Assembly (NCBI RefSeq): GCF_024172085.1
Contig: NZ_JAMZDZ010000001.1
Coordinates: 248,001-312,000, forward strand
DNA from: Hamadaea flava
GTDB lineage: Bacteria > Actinomycetota > Actinomycetes > Mycobacteriales > Micromonosporaceae
Length of the DNA stretch: 64,000 nucleotides
Reading direction: 5' to 3'
The notes under the pieces are model-generated. The model did not search any database. It had not been told where the DNA came from and worked only from the letters and a program-made list of their open reading frames with translations. Position 1 is the first letter of the stretch; every line of letters begins with the position of its first letter. This document shows positions 41,498 to 50,352 of this stretch, in pieces. Made by a program: the position numbers and the translations under genes.

Positions 41498-42019
41498 GTG
41501 CTGGCGACCAAGATCCAGGAAACGTGTCACCTGACCGGGGAGTTCCGGCTGCGCTCCGGCCGGGTCGCGACGGAGTATTTCGACAAGTACCGGTTCGAAG
41601 CCGATCCGGTGCTGCTCGACGAGGTCGGGGCAGCGCTGGCCGGGCTCGTCCCGGCGTACGCCGAGGTGCTGGCGGGGCTGGAGATGGGCGGCATCGCCGT
41701 CGTCACCGCGCTCGGCCGCCACACCGGGCTGCCCTGCGCGTTCGTCCGCAAGATCGCCAAGGAGTACGGCACCCGCCGACTCGCCGAGGGCGCCGACCTC
41801 GCCGGGCGGCGGGTCGTGATCGTCGAGGACGTGGTCACCTCCGGCGGCCAGATCGCGATCTCGACCCGGCAGCTACGCGACCTCGGCGCGATCGTCGACA
41901 CGGCGCTGTGCGTCATCGACCGGCAGGAGGGCGGCGCCGAGGCGCTGGCCGCCGACGGGATCGCCCTGCGGGCGCTGCTGACCCGGGCCGACCTGGAGGC
42001 CGCCCGCTCAGCTGGGTGA
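41498..42019 (+). CDS. pyrE: Orotate phosphoribosyltransferase-like protein
   Basis: The 173-residue protein fits the orotate phosphoribosyltransferase family, which makes OMP from orotate and PRPP. The PRPP-binding motif VVIVEDVVTSGGQ is near residues 108-120, FVRKIAKEYGT matches the loop that contacts the pyrophosphate, and the N-terminus reads GEFRLRSG as in PyrE. The length is right. It starts with GTG. It is a single gene with no other pyrimidine-synthesis genes beside it, so it could be a paralogue. Confidence 0.9.
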   Translation: MLATKIQETCHLTGEFRLRSGRVATEYFDKYRFEADPVLLDEVGAALAGLVPAYAEVLAGLEMGGIAVVTALGRHTGLPCAFVRKIAKEYGTRRLAEGADLAGRRVVIVEDVVTSGGQIAISTRQLRDLGAIVDTALCVIDRQEGGAEALAADGIALRALLTRADLEAARSAG

Positions 42020-42493
42020 GGCCGACGGGCGGTCGCCGATCCGCAGCGTCAGCTCGCCCGACCCGGACTCGTTGACGACGCGTACGGTCCAGCAGCCCGC
42101 GGCCGGGAAGTCCAGGCCGACGCCGAACTCGCCGCCGGGCTTGTCGAACGTGCTGTCGCCGTGCCACTCCGGCCCCCATTCCGGGGTGATCCGCCGCTGA
42201 CCGGGACCGTCGGCGGTGACGGTCACCTGCCGGCCGCCGGTGAGGCGTACGACGATCTTCAGCGTCTGCCCGGCGACGAGGGTCGGCTGCGTCGGGAACA
42301 GCATCACCCACATCTCCACTCCCTGCCCGTACGCCTGGCGTACGAGCGGCTCGGCAGCGGCCGACGCGGGACAGGCGGCAGCCGGCCCGATCATGCCGGC
42401 GGACGACGCGGAGGAAACGGCGGTCGGAGCAGAGGCCGGGGTGGCGGTGCAACCGGCGGCGAACAGGACCACGGTCAGCAGAGCGCGTCTCAT
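42008..42493 (-). CDS. Hypothetical secreted lipoprotein
   Basis: The 161-residue protein has a lipoprotein signal, MRRALLTVVLFAAGCTATP, with the lipidated cysteine at residue 15. A short Ser/Ala-rich linker follows. The mature part is a beta-rich domain containing GQTLKIVVRLTGG, then RRITPEWGPEW and AAGCWTVRVVNESGSGELTLRI, which resembles an immunoglobulin-like fold of unknown function. An upstream start at 42577 would add an arginine-rich stretch, so the ATG at 42493 is preferred. It overlaps the PyrE gene end by 12 bp. Confidence 0.78.
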   Translation of the reverse strand: MRRALLTVVLFAAGCTATPASAPTAVSSASSAGMIGPAAACPASAAAEPLVRQAYGQGVEMWVMLFPTQPTLVAGQTLKIVVRLTGGRQVTVTADGPGQRRITPEWGPEWHGDSTFDKPGGEFGVGLDFPAAGCWTVRVVNESGSGELTLRIGDRPSASPS

Positions 42494-42573
42494 GTGAGAG
42501 GGACACCGCCCCCCGGAGCGAGGTTCCTCAACACGTCGTGAGCATCTGCCCGAGCGCGGTCGCCTCCGCGCCG

Positions 42574-43071
42574 TCACGCGGCGGCGACCGCCGCCACGTG
42601 GTCGATCTCGATCTCGGACGCGCGGCTGCGGTCATACCGCAGCGGCTTGCCCGTGTACGGGTCGTGCAGCACCCCGGACAGGACCACGCACGGGTTGCCT
42701 GTGCCGAGCCGGGCCCCGGTCAGGTCGCGGCGCAACACGTCGTCCCGGGTGTCGCAGCCGTCGCGGCCGCCGGGGGCGTCGGTGTCATCGGTCCACAGCG
42801 GATCGCCGAACGACGCGCGGGTGTAGCTGTCCCAATGGGACTGGGCGGCCCGGGGCAGCTCAGCCAGCAAGGCGAGCGCCGCGTCCTTGCCCGCGACTCC
42901 ACCCGACGGAGCCGATGCCCCACCGGACGACGCAGCCGAGGGAGCGTACGTCGCGGTGGACACGGACGGGTCGTCGTCCAGCTGGCCCTCATCCCACCAC
43001 CAGGCGACCGCCGCAGCGACGAGCAGCAGCAGGACCAGCGTGAGCAGCTCCCCCCGATAGCGCTTCATCAA
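42574..43071 (-). pseudogene. Truncated HNH endonuclease family gene
   Basis: The protein has an N-terminal hydrophobic anchor and the conserved front of actinobacterial HNH (DUF1524-type) proteins, including GGRDGCDTRDDVLRRDL, NPCVVLSGVLHDPYTGKPL and the catalytic IEIDHVAAVAA. It stops right after this DH motif. The usual second half (a further 60-80 residues with the N and second H) is absent, and only 80 bp separate the stop from the next gene. It is therefore either a 3'-deleted pseudogene or a binding-only remnant. Confidence 0.72.
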
Positions 43072-43092
43072 CCATCACCATAGGGTGTCGGG

Positions 43093-44136
43093 GTGAAGTC
43101 GGAGCGACTGATCGCGCTGCTGTTCACGCTGCAGGCGCGCCGTAGCGCCACCGCCGGTCAGCTGGCCGCGATCCTCGAGGTCTCCGAGCGCACCATCCTG
43201 CGGGACGTGGCGGCGTTGCAGGCCGCCGGGGTGCCGCTCTACTCCGAACCCGGGCGCGGCGGCGGCATCCGGCTGCTCGACGGATGGCGTACGCGGCTGG
43301 ACGGGCTCACCGGGCCGGAAGCGGCCGCCCTGTTCGTCAGCGGAGTCCCGGCCGCGCTCGCCGATCTCGGGCTGGCCGGCGCGGCGACCAGCGCCCAGGC
43401 CAAGCTGCTCGCGACCCTGCCGGCCGGCGCCCGCGACCGCGCCCAGGAGCTGGGCGAACGGTTCCACCTGGACGCGCCCGGCTGGTTCCACCGCGACGAG
43501 CCGCTGCCCCACCTCGCCGACGTCGCGGCCGCCGTCTTCGACCGGCAACGGCTGCGGATCAGCTACGAGCGCGGCCGGCAGACCGTCCAGCGGACCGTCG
43601 ACCCGCTCGGGCTCGTCCTCAAGGCCGGGATCTGGTACGCCGTCGCCGCCATCCCCACCGCCGCCGCCGCGATCGGCGCCGCCACGAAAGCCACCGGCGG
43701 CGTCACGGAGAAAGCCGCCGGCCACCTGCGTACCTACCGGGTGGCCCGGATCCGCTCCGTCGACCGGACGGGCGAGCGGTTCGAGCGGCCGACCGGCTTC
43801 GTGCTCGCCGAGTACTGGGCGACGGCCGCCGCCGAGTTCGACCGCAGCATCCTGCACGCCACGATCCGCGTACGCCTGCCTGCCCGGGTGCTGCCGGACC
43901 TGGCCCGCCACCTCGGCCGGAACACCGTCGAGGAACTGGGCCAGGTCGGCGCGCCCGACGCCGACGGCTGGGTCGAGGCCGAGCTGCTCGTCGAGACGCT
44001 GCACATCGCGCAGCATCAGCTGATCGCGCTGGCCCCGGACGTCGAAGTCCTCGACCCGCCGCAGTTGCGGGCGGCCCTGGCCGAGACCGGCCGGAGACTG
44101 GCCGCCCGCAACTCAGCACACCCGGACGGCGGCTAA
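43093..44136 (+). CDS. WYL-domain transcriptional regulator
   Basis: The 347-residue protein has an N-terminal winged helix (SATAGQLAAILEVSERTILR, then DVAALQAAGVPLYSEPGRGGGI), a middle region, and a C-terminal WYL domain, where RTVDPLGLVLKAGIWYAVA contains the usual WY. WYL proteins sense nucleic-acid or nucleotide ligands and often control stress genes. It is convergent with an SDR gene whose stop overlaps its own, so their expression could interfere. Its target is unknown. Confidence 0.9.
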   Translation: MKSERLIALLFTLQARRSATAGQLAAILEVSERTILRDVAALQAAGVPLYSEPGRGGGIRLLDGWRTRLDGLTGPEAAALFVSGVPAALADLGLAGAATSAQAKLLATLPAGARDRAQELGERFHLDAPGWFHRDEPLPHLADVAAAVFDRQRLRISYERGRQTVQRTVDPLGLVLKAGIWYAVAAIPTAAAAIGAATKATGGVTEKAAGHLRTYRVARIRSVDRTGERFERPTGFVLAEYWATAAAEFDRSILHATIRVRLPARVLPDLARHLGRNTVEELGQVGAPDADGWVEAELLVETLHIAQHQLIALAPDVEVLDPPQLRAALAETGRRLAARNSAHPDGG

Positions 44137-45062
44137 CGCCACTGGGCGTCGTCGATCACACCCTGGCTGTCCAGGCTGTTGGCGGCGGCGTACGCCCAGA
44201 AGTCGGGCCGGGTGCCGTCGTTGTCCACGATGGCGTACTCCTTCGCCAGTTGCCCGCTGCTCAGCGTCTGCCCGCCGAACCGGGCGGCGTCGGGGTCGGC
44301 GGCCAGTGCGGCGATGCCCCGGCCCAGGTAGTCCGGCGACTCCGACAGCGAGAAGTGCGGGTTGTCCGGACCGGCCGCGTCCCGCCAGGTGGCCTCGGTG
44401 ACGCCGAAATGGTCCAGCATGGCCTCCGAGCGCAGGAATCCTGGCGTCACCCCGACCGCCACGCAGCCGACCTTCGCCAGTTCCTCGCCCTGCGCCATCG
44501 CGATCCGGTTGATCGACGCCTTCACCAGGTCGTAGAAGAACTCGCCCCGGTACGCCCGGTTGAACTCGGCCGTGCCGTCGGTGACCTCGACCAGCAGCCG
44601 GCCGGGCCGCTCACTGAGCAGCCCGAGCGCGTAATGGCTGGTGATGATGTGGGTACGCAGGCCGACGTCCAGCATGTGCAGACCCTTGCCGAGATCGTGC
44701 TCCCACAGCGGCTTGTCCCATTCGGAGAACGGGTCGCCGCCCCAGATGTCGTTGACGAGCACGTCGAGCCGGCCCTGCTCCCGGCGTATCCGGGCGACGA
44801 GCGCCGCGACCTGCTCGGGGACCAGATGGTCGGCCTCGACGGCGTACGCCGTGCCGCCCGCGCCGGTGATCAGCTCGGCGGTCTCCTCGATCGTCTCCGG
44901 CCGGCCCATCTCCGACGGCCGGGCGCGGGTGGTCCGCCCGGTGGCGTACACGGTGGCGCCGGCCAGTCCGAGGTGCACGGCGATGGCCCGCCCGCAGCCG
45001 CGGGTCGCGCCCGCGACGAGCGCGACCCTGCCCTTCAAAGGGCGTTCCCATGTGGTGTTCAT
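44133..45062 (-). CDS. Short-chain dehydrogenase/reductase
   Basis: The 309-residue protein has the Rossmann start GRVALVAGATRGCGRAIA near residues 11-28 and the substrate motif YDLVKASINR, with the catalytic Tyr-x-x-x-Lys. GVTPGFLRSE follows. The region after residue 200 is longer than in classical SDRs, with a C-terminal extension of about 70 residues. The ATG at 45062 is used, giving MNTTWERPLK. The oxidised substrate is unknown. The stop overlaps that of the WYL gene. Confidence 0.9.
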   Translation of the reverse strand: MNTTWERPLKGRVALVAGATRGCGRAIAVHLGLAGATVYATGRTTRARPSEMGRPETIEETAELITGAGGTAYAVEADHLVPEQVAALVARIRREQGRLDVLVNDIWGGDPFSEWDKPLWEHDLGKGLHMLDVGLRTHIITSHYALGLLSERPGRLLVEVTDGTAEFNRAYRGEFFYDLVKASINRIAMAQGEELAKVGCVAVGVTPGFLRSEAMLDHFGVTEATWRDAAGPDNPHFSLSESPDYLGRGIAALAADPDAARFGGQTLSSGQLAKEYAIVDNDGTRPDFWAYAAANSLDSQGVIDDAQWR

Positions 45063-45141
45063 GCGAGTCAGCGTCCCTGGCAAACCGGACAACCACCGTC
45101 AGGTTTGCCGGGGACTTCCGCGACGTTGACTACCGCGACGG

Positions 45142-46497
45142 TCAGGCGACCGGCGTCAGATCCCGCGGGGCCGTCTGCGCGACCGGCTGAGCCTTGCGGC
45201 CGCGCCACACCCGCCACAGCATCCGCGGCGACATGAGCTGCTGCGGGCTGATCAGGAAGTTGACCGCCTTCAGGAAGGTCTGCCCGACGAACGGGTCGGC
45301 CTGCGCCGCGACGTGCACCTTCGACAGGTACGCGTTGAGCAGCTTGACCCGGCCGGTCCGCGTACCGGGCACGTGCGGGAACCGCAGATCCCCGGACACG
45401 GTGATGTCCCACGGAGTGTCCACGATGGCGGTCACCCCGGCGAAGTAGCGCCTGGTCAGCCCGTCGCGGCCGCTACGCAGGCACTGGCCGAGCCACTGGG
45501 CGGCCATCGCGGCCGTCGTCATGCCCTGCCCGTACGCCGGATTGAAGCAGCACAGCGAGTCGCCGAGGGCGAGGTAGCCCTCCGGGAGCCGGTCGCAGCG
45601 CTCGTAGCGGCGGCGGGCGCTGGGGCCGATGCGGAACCGGGTCGGTTCGGTCAGCGGCTCCGCCGTGGCGAGCAGCCGCGACAGCTCCGGCCCGTCCAGG
45701 CGGGCGGCGTACGCCTCGAAGCCGGGACCGTCCAGCGGCGGGATGTCGTCGTTGACCCCCATCAGCGTGACGATCCAGCGGTCGCCTTCGGCGGCGAGCG
45801 TACCGGTGCTCGTCGGGTTGGCCGGGTGATGGCCGACGACGATCGCGGCGTAGTCCTGGGCGGCCGGGTCACGGCGGTACTCCCGGGTGACGTACACCAA
45901 GCCGGCCTTGACCGTGTCCTCCGGCGGGGCGGCGTACCCGTGCTCGGTCAGCCAGGCCGGGCCACGGTTGCTGCGCCCGGTCGCGTCCACCACGACGTCG
46001 GCGCGCAGGATCTCGTCCCGGGTGCGTACGCCGGTGACGCGGCCGTCGGCGACGGTCAGCCCGTCGACGGCGACGCCGGCGCGGATCTCGACCTGGGGCA
46101 GGGCGGCGACCCGGCTGCGCACGTACGCCTCCAGCGTCGGCCGGCTCACGCACAGCGCGGTCATGTCCGACGGGGCGCGCAGCATCCGGCGGCCGTCGTT
46201 GTACCAGATCACGTCGGCGTGGGTGTCGGCGGTGACCGCGCCCCGGGCGACGATGTCGGCGGTGAAGCCGGGCAGCAGCTCGTCGAGGATCGCCCGGCCC
46301 TTGTCGAGCAGTCCGTGGGCGTGCCGGCTCTGCGGTACGCCCTTGCGATGGGCGGCCTGCAGCGGCATCTCGTCGCGGTCGAGGACCAGGACGTGGTCGA
46401 ACGCGTCGGCGAGGACTCGCGCGGCCAGCAGGCCCGCGACGCTCCCGCCGACGACGATCGCCCGGCCGGTCCGGCCGGCAGATTCATAGGGGTGCAT
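45142..46497 (-). CDS. FAD-dependent monooxygenase/oxidoreductase
   Basis: The 451-residue protein opens with [25 protein letters not shown], an FAD-binding Rossmann fold, and has the late GDSLCCFNPAYGQGMTTAAMAA motif typical of aromatic-ring hydroxylases and geranylgeranyl-reductase-like proteins. A C-terminal tail of about 70 residues is rich in basic residues. It likely oxidises or reduces a hydrophobic substrate with NAD(P)H and FAD. The 189 bp upstream, which contain TAGCGT at 46540-46545 on the coding strand, probably hold its promoter. Confidence 0.88.
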   Translation of the reverse strand: MHPYESAGRTGRAIVVGGSVAGLLAARVLADAFDHVLVLDRDEMPLQAAHRKGVPQSRHAHGLLDKGRAILDELLPGFTADIVARGAVTADTHADVIWYNDGRRMLRAPSDMTALCVSRPTLEAYVRSRVAALPQVEIRAGVAVDGLTVADGRVTGVRTRDEILRADVVVDATGRSNRGPAWLTEHGYAAPPEDTVKAGLVYVTREYRRDPAAQDYAAIVVGHHPANPTSTGTLAAEGDRWIVTLMGVNDDIPPLDGPGFEAYAARLDGPELSRLLATAEPLTEPTRFRIGPSARRRYERCDRLPEGYLALGDSLCCFNPAYGQGMTTAAMAAQWLGQCLRSGRDGLTRRYFAGVTAIVDTPWDITVSGDLRFPHVPGTRTGRVKLLNAYLSKVHVAAQADPFVGQTFLKAVNFLISPQQLMSPRMLWRVWRGRKAQPVAQTAPRDLTPVA

Positions 46498-46686
46498 GAG
46501 TGACTCCTGGAAGCGCTTGTGGCGTAACGGATTGGCGGAACGCTAGCCAGCCGGAACACATCCAGGGAAATGGAAATGACGTCAGGTGATTGACAATGTG
46601 CGGTGCGCCACAGCGGACAGGCGGTCATCAATGCCGCCGAATCGGGCGTACCGCTGAGTGCCGTGACACTTTCACGACATCGCGGC

Positions 46687-48003
46687 TCATCCCTGTGAAG
46701 GAGTCACCGTTCCGTCGATCGGGTCACCCGACTCGAGGTACACCGTGACCCCGGCGGCCCGCGCGCGCACGGCCGCCGCGACCCGCTTGGTCAGGATCGG
46801 CGGCAGCAGCCCAGCCGTCTCGTTGACCTCGTCGTCGATTCGGCAGAACCGGTAGCCGCGCAGCTCCTCCGGCTGGAGCCGGATCGCGGCCACGTCGGCC
46901 TCGGTGAGCACGCCGCCGTCGAAGACGAACGCCATCAGGTCGACGGTGCGCCGGCCCCGGGGCGGCGACCAGTCCACGACCAGCAGCCGGCCCAGCGACC
47001 GGTCCAGGCTCAGCTCCTCGAGGACCTCGCGGTGCGCCCCGGCCAGCGGCGGCTCGTTGCGCTCGACGACACCGCCCGGGATCTCCCAGTGGTCCTTGTA
47101 GGACGGCTCGACGATGAGCACCCGGCCGGACTCGTCGAAGAAGACCGCGCCCGACCCGAGGATCTTGTGCGGCAACGAGCGGTAGTGCTCCGCCGACGCG
47201 CGGCGTACCGGCAGCTGATGCTGGACTTCCCGGCCGTAGGCGACGAACCCGGCGCGGCGCAGGATCGGGCTCGACGTGCCGATCCGTGCCCTGGTCAGGG
47301 CGAACCTCGCCGCCAGGGTGGCGGCCTGGGCCAGCCGGACGGCCAACAGCGCCCGGTACGCCCCACGCCCACGCGTGTCGGCCAGCACGCCGCCGCCCCA
47401 GAGCTTGGCGACGCCGTCGTCCATGGTGAGGCCGGCCGAGCCGACCGCGCGCCCGTCGATCCGCGCCAGATACCGGAAGATCGTCCGCCCCGCACCGGCG
47501 GCGATCTGCTGAGCGAGCTCGGCGGCCTCGCCGGCGGCGAACTCGGGCGACGGCAGCGGCTGACCGAAGGCTTCCGCGGCCACCGCGTACGCCTCGGCGA
47601 GCTGCTCGGGCGTGTCCACGCGCTCGATCGTGACGTCGGCCGGGGCGGCCAGCTCCGGCAGTCCTTCGCTCAAGTCGTACGCGCAGATGTCGTGCTCGCC
47701 GACGATCTCGCTGCCCCGCCGGGTCAGCTCGTCGCCGAGATGGGCGGGCGTGGTCAAGGGATGGACGACGAACACGACGGCCTCGCCGCCGTTGGCGCCG
47801 GTCAGCCGCAGCGCCTGGGTCACCAGGCGGGCCGGGTCGGCGCCGTCGGCCCGCTGCACGGTGCCCTTGCCCTCATGGACCACGACGGTCACGTCGTCGC
47901 TGGTCGCGACGGTCGCGTCGTACGGCGTCCACACCCAGGCCGCCGCGGCGGCGAGGACCTCGTCGCGCAGCTCGTGTTCTCCCATGAGCGTGCATGCTGC
48001 CAC
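46687..48003 (-). CDS. GNAT acetyltransferase fused to a NUDIX hydrolase
   Basis: The order is opposite to the fusion at 2.2 kb. An N-terminal GNAT domain at about 120-275 carries ADTRGRGAYRALLAVRLAQAA, and a C-terminal NUDIX domain at about 280-415 carries the box GGVVERNEPPLAGAHREVLE then ELSL, in which the last glycine is serine. The N-terminal 110 residues are another domain of unclear fold. A second ATG at 47985 is an alternative start. Tandem acetylation and nucleotide-linked hydrolysis suggest a detoxification pathway, but this is inference. It is divergent from the deacetylase gene. Confidence 0.85.
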   Translation of the reverse strand: MAACTLMGEHELRDEVLAAAAAWVWTPYDATVATSDDVTVVVHEGKGTVQRADGADPARLVTQALRLTGANGGEAVVFVVHPLTTPAHLGDELTRRGSEIVGEHDICAYDLSEGLPELAAPADVTIERVDTPEQLAEAYAVAAEAFGQPLPSPEFAAGEAAELAQQIAAGAGRTIFRYLARIDGRAVGSAGLTMDDGVAKLWGGGVLADTRGRGAYRALLAVRLAQAATLAARFALTRARIGTSSPILRRAGFVAYGREVQHQLPVRRASAEHYRSLPHKILGSGAVFFDESGRVLIVEPSYKDHWEIPGGVVERNEPPLAGAHREVLEELSLDRSLGRLLVVDWSPPRGRRTVDLMAFVFDGGVLTEADVAAIRLQPEELRGYRFCRIDDEVNETAGLLPPILTKRVAAAVRARAAGVTVYLESGDPIDGTVTPSQG

Positions 48004-48094
48004 AGCGGACGGTCATCTGGTGGCATCGCCGATCTTTCGCCGTATCCGGTCGCCGGGGTAGTCTCGCGGCACCCCGACTCCCCAGGAGCCGCCC

Positions 48095-49030
48095 GTGCCC
48101 CCCATCCGCTCGCGGCGCCTCGTCCCGGCGCTGCTCGGTGCGCTTGTCGCCGTCACCGTGCTGCTCACCGGTTGTACCGGGAGCCCGCGATCCGCGCCGC
48201 CCGGCCAGACCGAGCCGGCCTCGCCGACGCCGGAGCTCAGCAGCGCCGTGCCGTCGCCGTCGGCGGCCGAGTCCCCGTCGCCGAGCCCGACGCCGTCCCC
48301 GACCCGCAAGCCGTCGCCCAAGCCGAGCCCGACCAAGTCGCGTACGGAGTCCGGGGCGTTGTCGTGCAAGTCGACGGTCCCGCTCGTGCGCTCGCCGGCC
48401 AGCGGGCACGGCCCGGCCGGCTCGGTCAGCGTCACCGGTACGCAGAACGTGGCGCTCACCTTCGACGACGGCCCGGACCCGATCAACACCCCGAAGATGC
48501 TGGACATGCTCAAGCAGTGCGGGGTGAAGGCGACGTTCTGCCTGGTCGGCTTCCGGGCGCGGGACCATCCCGACCTCGTGCGCCGGATCGTCGCCGAAGG
48601 ACACACGGTGTGCAACCACTCGTGGCAGCACCTGCTGGACCTGGCCGACGACAAGCGGACCGACGCGTACATCAAGCGGGACCTGGAGCACACCAACGAG
48701 GTCATCCACGCGGCCGCCCCGGACGCGAAGATCCGGTACTTCCGGGCGCCCGGCGGCAACTTCACGCCCCGGCTGGTGCAGATCGCCAAGGATCTCGGGA
48801 TGACGTCGATCTACTGGTCGCTGGACCCGCGCGACTGGGAGAGCAGCAAGTACGGCACCGGGTCGTCGATGACCAACCACGTGATCAGCGCGGTGGAAAG
48901 CGGCGTACGCCCGGGGTCGATCGTGCTGTCGCACGACAACGGCAAGCCGACGACCATCGCGGCGTACCGGGTGCTGCTGCCGTGGCTCAAGGCCAGGTTC
49001 CGGCTGATCGCGTTGCCGACCGACACCTGA
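48095..49030 (+). CDS. Polysaccharide deacetylase lipoprotein
   Basis: The 311-residue protein has a lipoprotein signal ending LLTGC at residue 27, then a Pro/Ser/Lys-rich linker to about residue 85, and a NodB-type deacetylase domain. The catalytic motifs are LTFDDGPDP, NHSWQH, RAPGGNF, DPRDW and VLSHDN. It should remove N-acetyl groups from peptidoglycan or a similar polymer outside the membrane with a metal ion. A hairpin terminator follows 9 bp after its stop. Confidence 0.93.
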   Translation: MPPIRSRRLVPALLGALVAVTVLLTGCTGSPRSAPPGQTEPASPTPELSSAVPSPSAAESPSPSPTPSPTRKPSPKPSPTKSRTESGALSCKSTVPLVRSPASGHGPAGSVSVTGTQNVALTFDDGPDPINTPKMLDMLKQCGVKATFCLVGFRARDHPDLVRRIVAEGHTVCNHSWQHLLDLADDKRTDAYIKRDLEHTNEVIHAAAPDAKIRYFRAPGGNFTPRLVQIAKDLGMTSIYWSLDPRDWESSKYGTGSSMTNHVISAVESGVRPGSIVLSHDNGKPTTIAAYRVLLPWLKARFRLIALPTDT

Positions 49031-49038
49031 ACATGATT

Positions 49039-49068
49039 AGGGGGACGCCCGCGTCCGGACGTCCCCCT
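49039..49068. terminator. Bidirectional terminator-like hairpin
   Basis: AGGGGGACG at 49039-49047 is perfectly inverted as CGTCCCCCT at 49060-49068, with a 12-bp loop, between the convergent deacetylase and small membrane protein genes. It could end both transcripts. Confidence 0.7.
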
Positions 49069-49083
49069 GGGGGTGTACTTCGA

Positions 49084-49467
49084 TCAGCTGTTGCTCATCG
49101 ACGACAGGATCGTGCCGCAGCAGCAGCACAGGATGATCAGCGCCGGCAGACCCAGACCGAGGATCAGCGCGAGGGTCTTGTTCGGCGACTCCTGCGGGGT
49201 GGTGCCGATCGCGCCCGCGCCGAACGCCCACGGCGGCGACGCGTAGAAGACCTGCGCCTCACCGTAGCTGTTGTCGACGACGAGGCTGGCCTCGCCGACC
49301 TTCCACAGGTACGGGATCCAGATGGAGATGTGGTGCTGCCCCGGCGCGGCCGGGATAGCGTTGTCGCCCCACTGCAGCCGGTGCTGCTGGCCGTCGATGA
49401 CCAGCCACGGCTTGAAGAAGGCGAACATGAACGCCAACCAGAAGTACTTGGTCGAGATCCGAATCAT
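49084..49467 (-). CDS. Small hypothetical membrane protein
   Basis: The 127-residue protein has a hydrophobic N-terminus (YFWLAFMFAFF), a central domain containing QHHISIWIPYLWKVGEASLVV, and a strongly hydrophobic C-terminus with a four-cysteine run, PALIILCCCCGTIL. No family is recognised. The ATG at 49467 is preferred because a far upstream start has no support. It is divergent from the RNA-ligase operon, and the inverted repeat at 49488-49523 could control both. Confidence 0.7.
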   Translation of the reverse strand: MIRISTKYFWLAFMFAFFKPWLVIDGQQHRLQWGDNAIPAAPGQHHISIWIPYLWKVGEASLVVDNSYGEAQVFYASPPWAFGAGAIGTTPQESPNKTLALILGLGLPALIILCCCCGTILSSMSNS

Positions 49468-49487
49468 GAGCGCACACCCTAGTGCAT

Positions 49488-49563
49488 CAATGCGAACGCG
49501 TGTCACGTGCGTCTCGCGCATTGGTGAAATCCCTGGCACAACCGAGTTTCCGGACCCTATAAC
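49488..49563 (+). promoter_or_regulatory. Inverted repeat and -10 box upstream of the RNA repair operon
   Basis: CAATGCG at 49488-49494 and CGCATTG at 49517-49523 are perfect inverted arms around an ACGCGTGTCACGTGCGT core. TATAAC at 49558-49563 is a strong -10 box ending 7 bp before the GTG start at 49570, so the operon transcript is probably leaderless. A -35-like CTGGCA at 49533-49538 is possible but its spacing is long. Confidence 0.55.
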
Positions 49564-49569
49564 TGTCGG

Positions 49570-50352
49570 GTGATCAAGTATCCGCGGACGCCGCACCTGG
49601 CCGGGTCACGTCTGCAACCAGGCGACCACGACCTCGCCCAGGCGCCGTTCGCCGCCGTACGCGGCCGTCACCTGGTCGTCGAGGAGAAACTCGACGGTGC
49701 CAACGCCGGGATCAGCTTCGACGCCGGCGGGCGGCTGCGGCTGCAATCGCGGGGGCACTACCTGACCGGCGGTCCCCGCGAGAAGCAGTTCGCCCCGTTG
49801 AAGTCGTGGGCGGCGACCGTCGCCGACCGGCTGCGCCCGGTGCTCGGCGACCGGTTCGTGCTCTACGGCGAATGGTTGTACGCCAAGCACACCGTGTTCT
49901 ACGACGCGCTGCCGCACTACTTCTGCGAATTCGATGTGTTCGATGTGCGTACCAGTGAGTTCTTGAGCACGCCGCGCCGTCGCGAGTTGCTCGCGGGGCT
50001 GCCGATCACGAGCGTCCCGGTTCTGCGCGAAGGCCGCTTCACGGCGGCGAGCGAGCTGACCGCGCTGGTCGGGCCGTCCACCTGCCGGACCAGCGCGTGG
50101 CGCGAGAACCTGCGCGCGGCCGCCGTCGAGGCCGGGACCGACGCGGACCGGGTCGTCGCGGAGACCGACCGCGCCGACGACATGGAGGGCCTGTATCTGA
50201 AGGTCGAGGAGGGCGGCCAGGTGGTCGAGCGCTACAAGTGGGTGCGCGCGAGCTTCCTGACCGCCATCCTCGACTCCGGCACGCATTGGGCCGACCGCCC
50301 GATCGTGCCCAACCGGCTCGCCGACCCGGAGGCGCTCTATGCCCATCTTTGA
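49570..50352 (+). CDS. RNA ligase (Rnl2/RNA_ligase domain)
   Basis: The 260-residue protein carries the ligase nucleotidyltransferase motifs: motif I VVEEKLDGAN with the adenylated lysine K40, motif IIIa in YFCEFDVFD, motif IV MEGLYLKVE with E206, and motif V RYKWVR with K223. ATP-dependent RNA ligases of this class join 3'-OH and 5'-phosphate RNA ends. It overlaps the next gene by 14 bp, so the two are one operon. It lacks a tRNA-specific C-terminal domain, so its substrate is open. The GTG start fits the leaderless promoter. Confidence 0.92.
   Translation: MIKYPRTPHLAGSRLQPGDHDLAQAPFAAVRGRHLVVEEKLDGANAGISFDAGGRLRLQSRGHYLTGGPREKQFAPLKSWAATVADRLRPVLGDRFVLYGEWLYAKHTVFYDALPHYFCEFDVFDVRTSEFLSTPRRRELLAGLPITSVPVLREGRFTAASELTALVGPSTCRTSAWRENLRAAAVEAGTDADRVVAETDRADDMEGLYLKVEEGGQVVERYKWVRASFLTAILDSGTHWADRPIVPNRLADPEALYAHL

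Noticed and set aside
47032-49482. An 816-codon plus-strand frame
   Set aside because: It crosses the GNAT-NUDIX and deacetylase genes and the composition matches shadow frames only.
49534-49557. Sigma-54-like TGGCAC site before the RNA ligase
   Set aside because: Actinobacteria lack sigma-54, and the second half of that motif is not present at the right distance.
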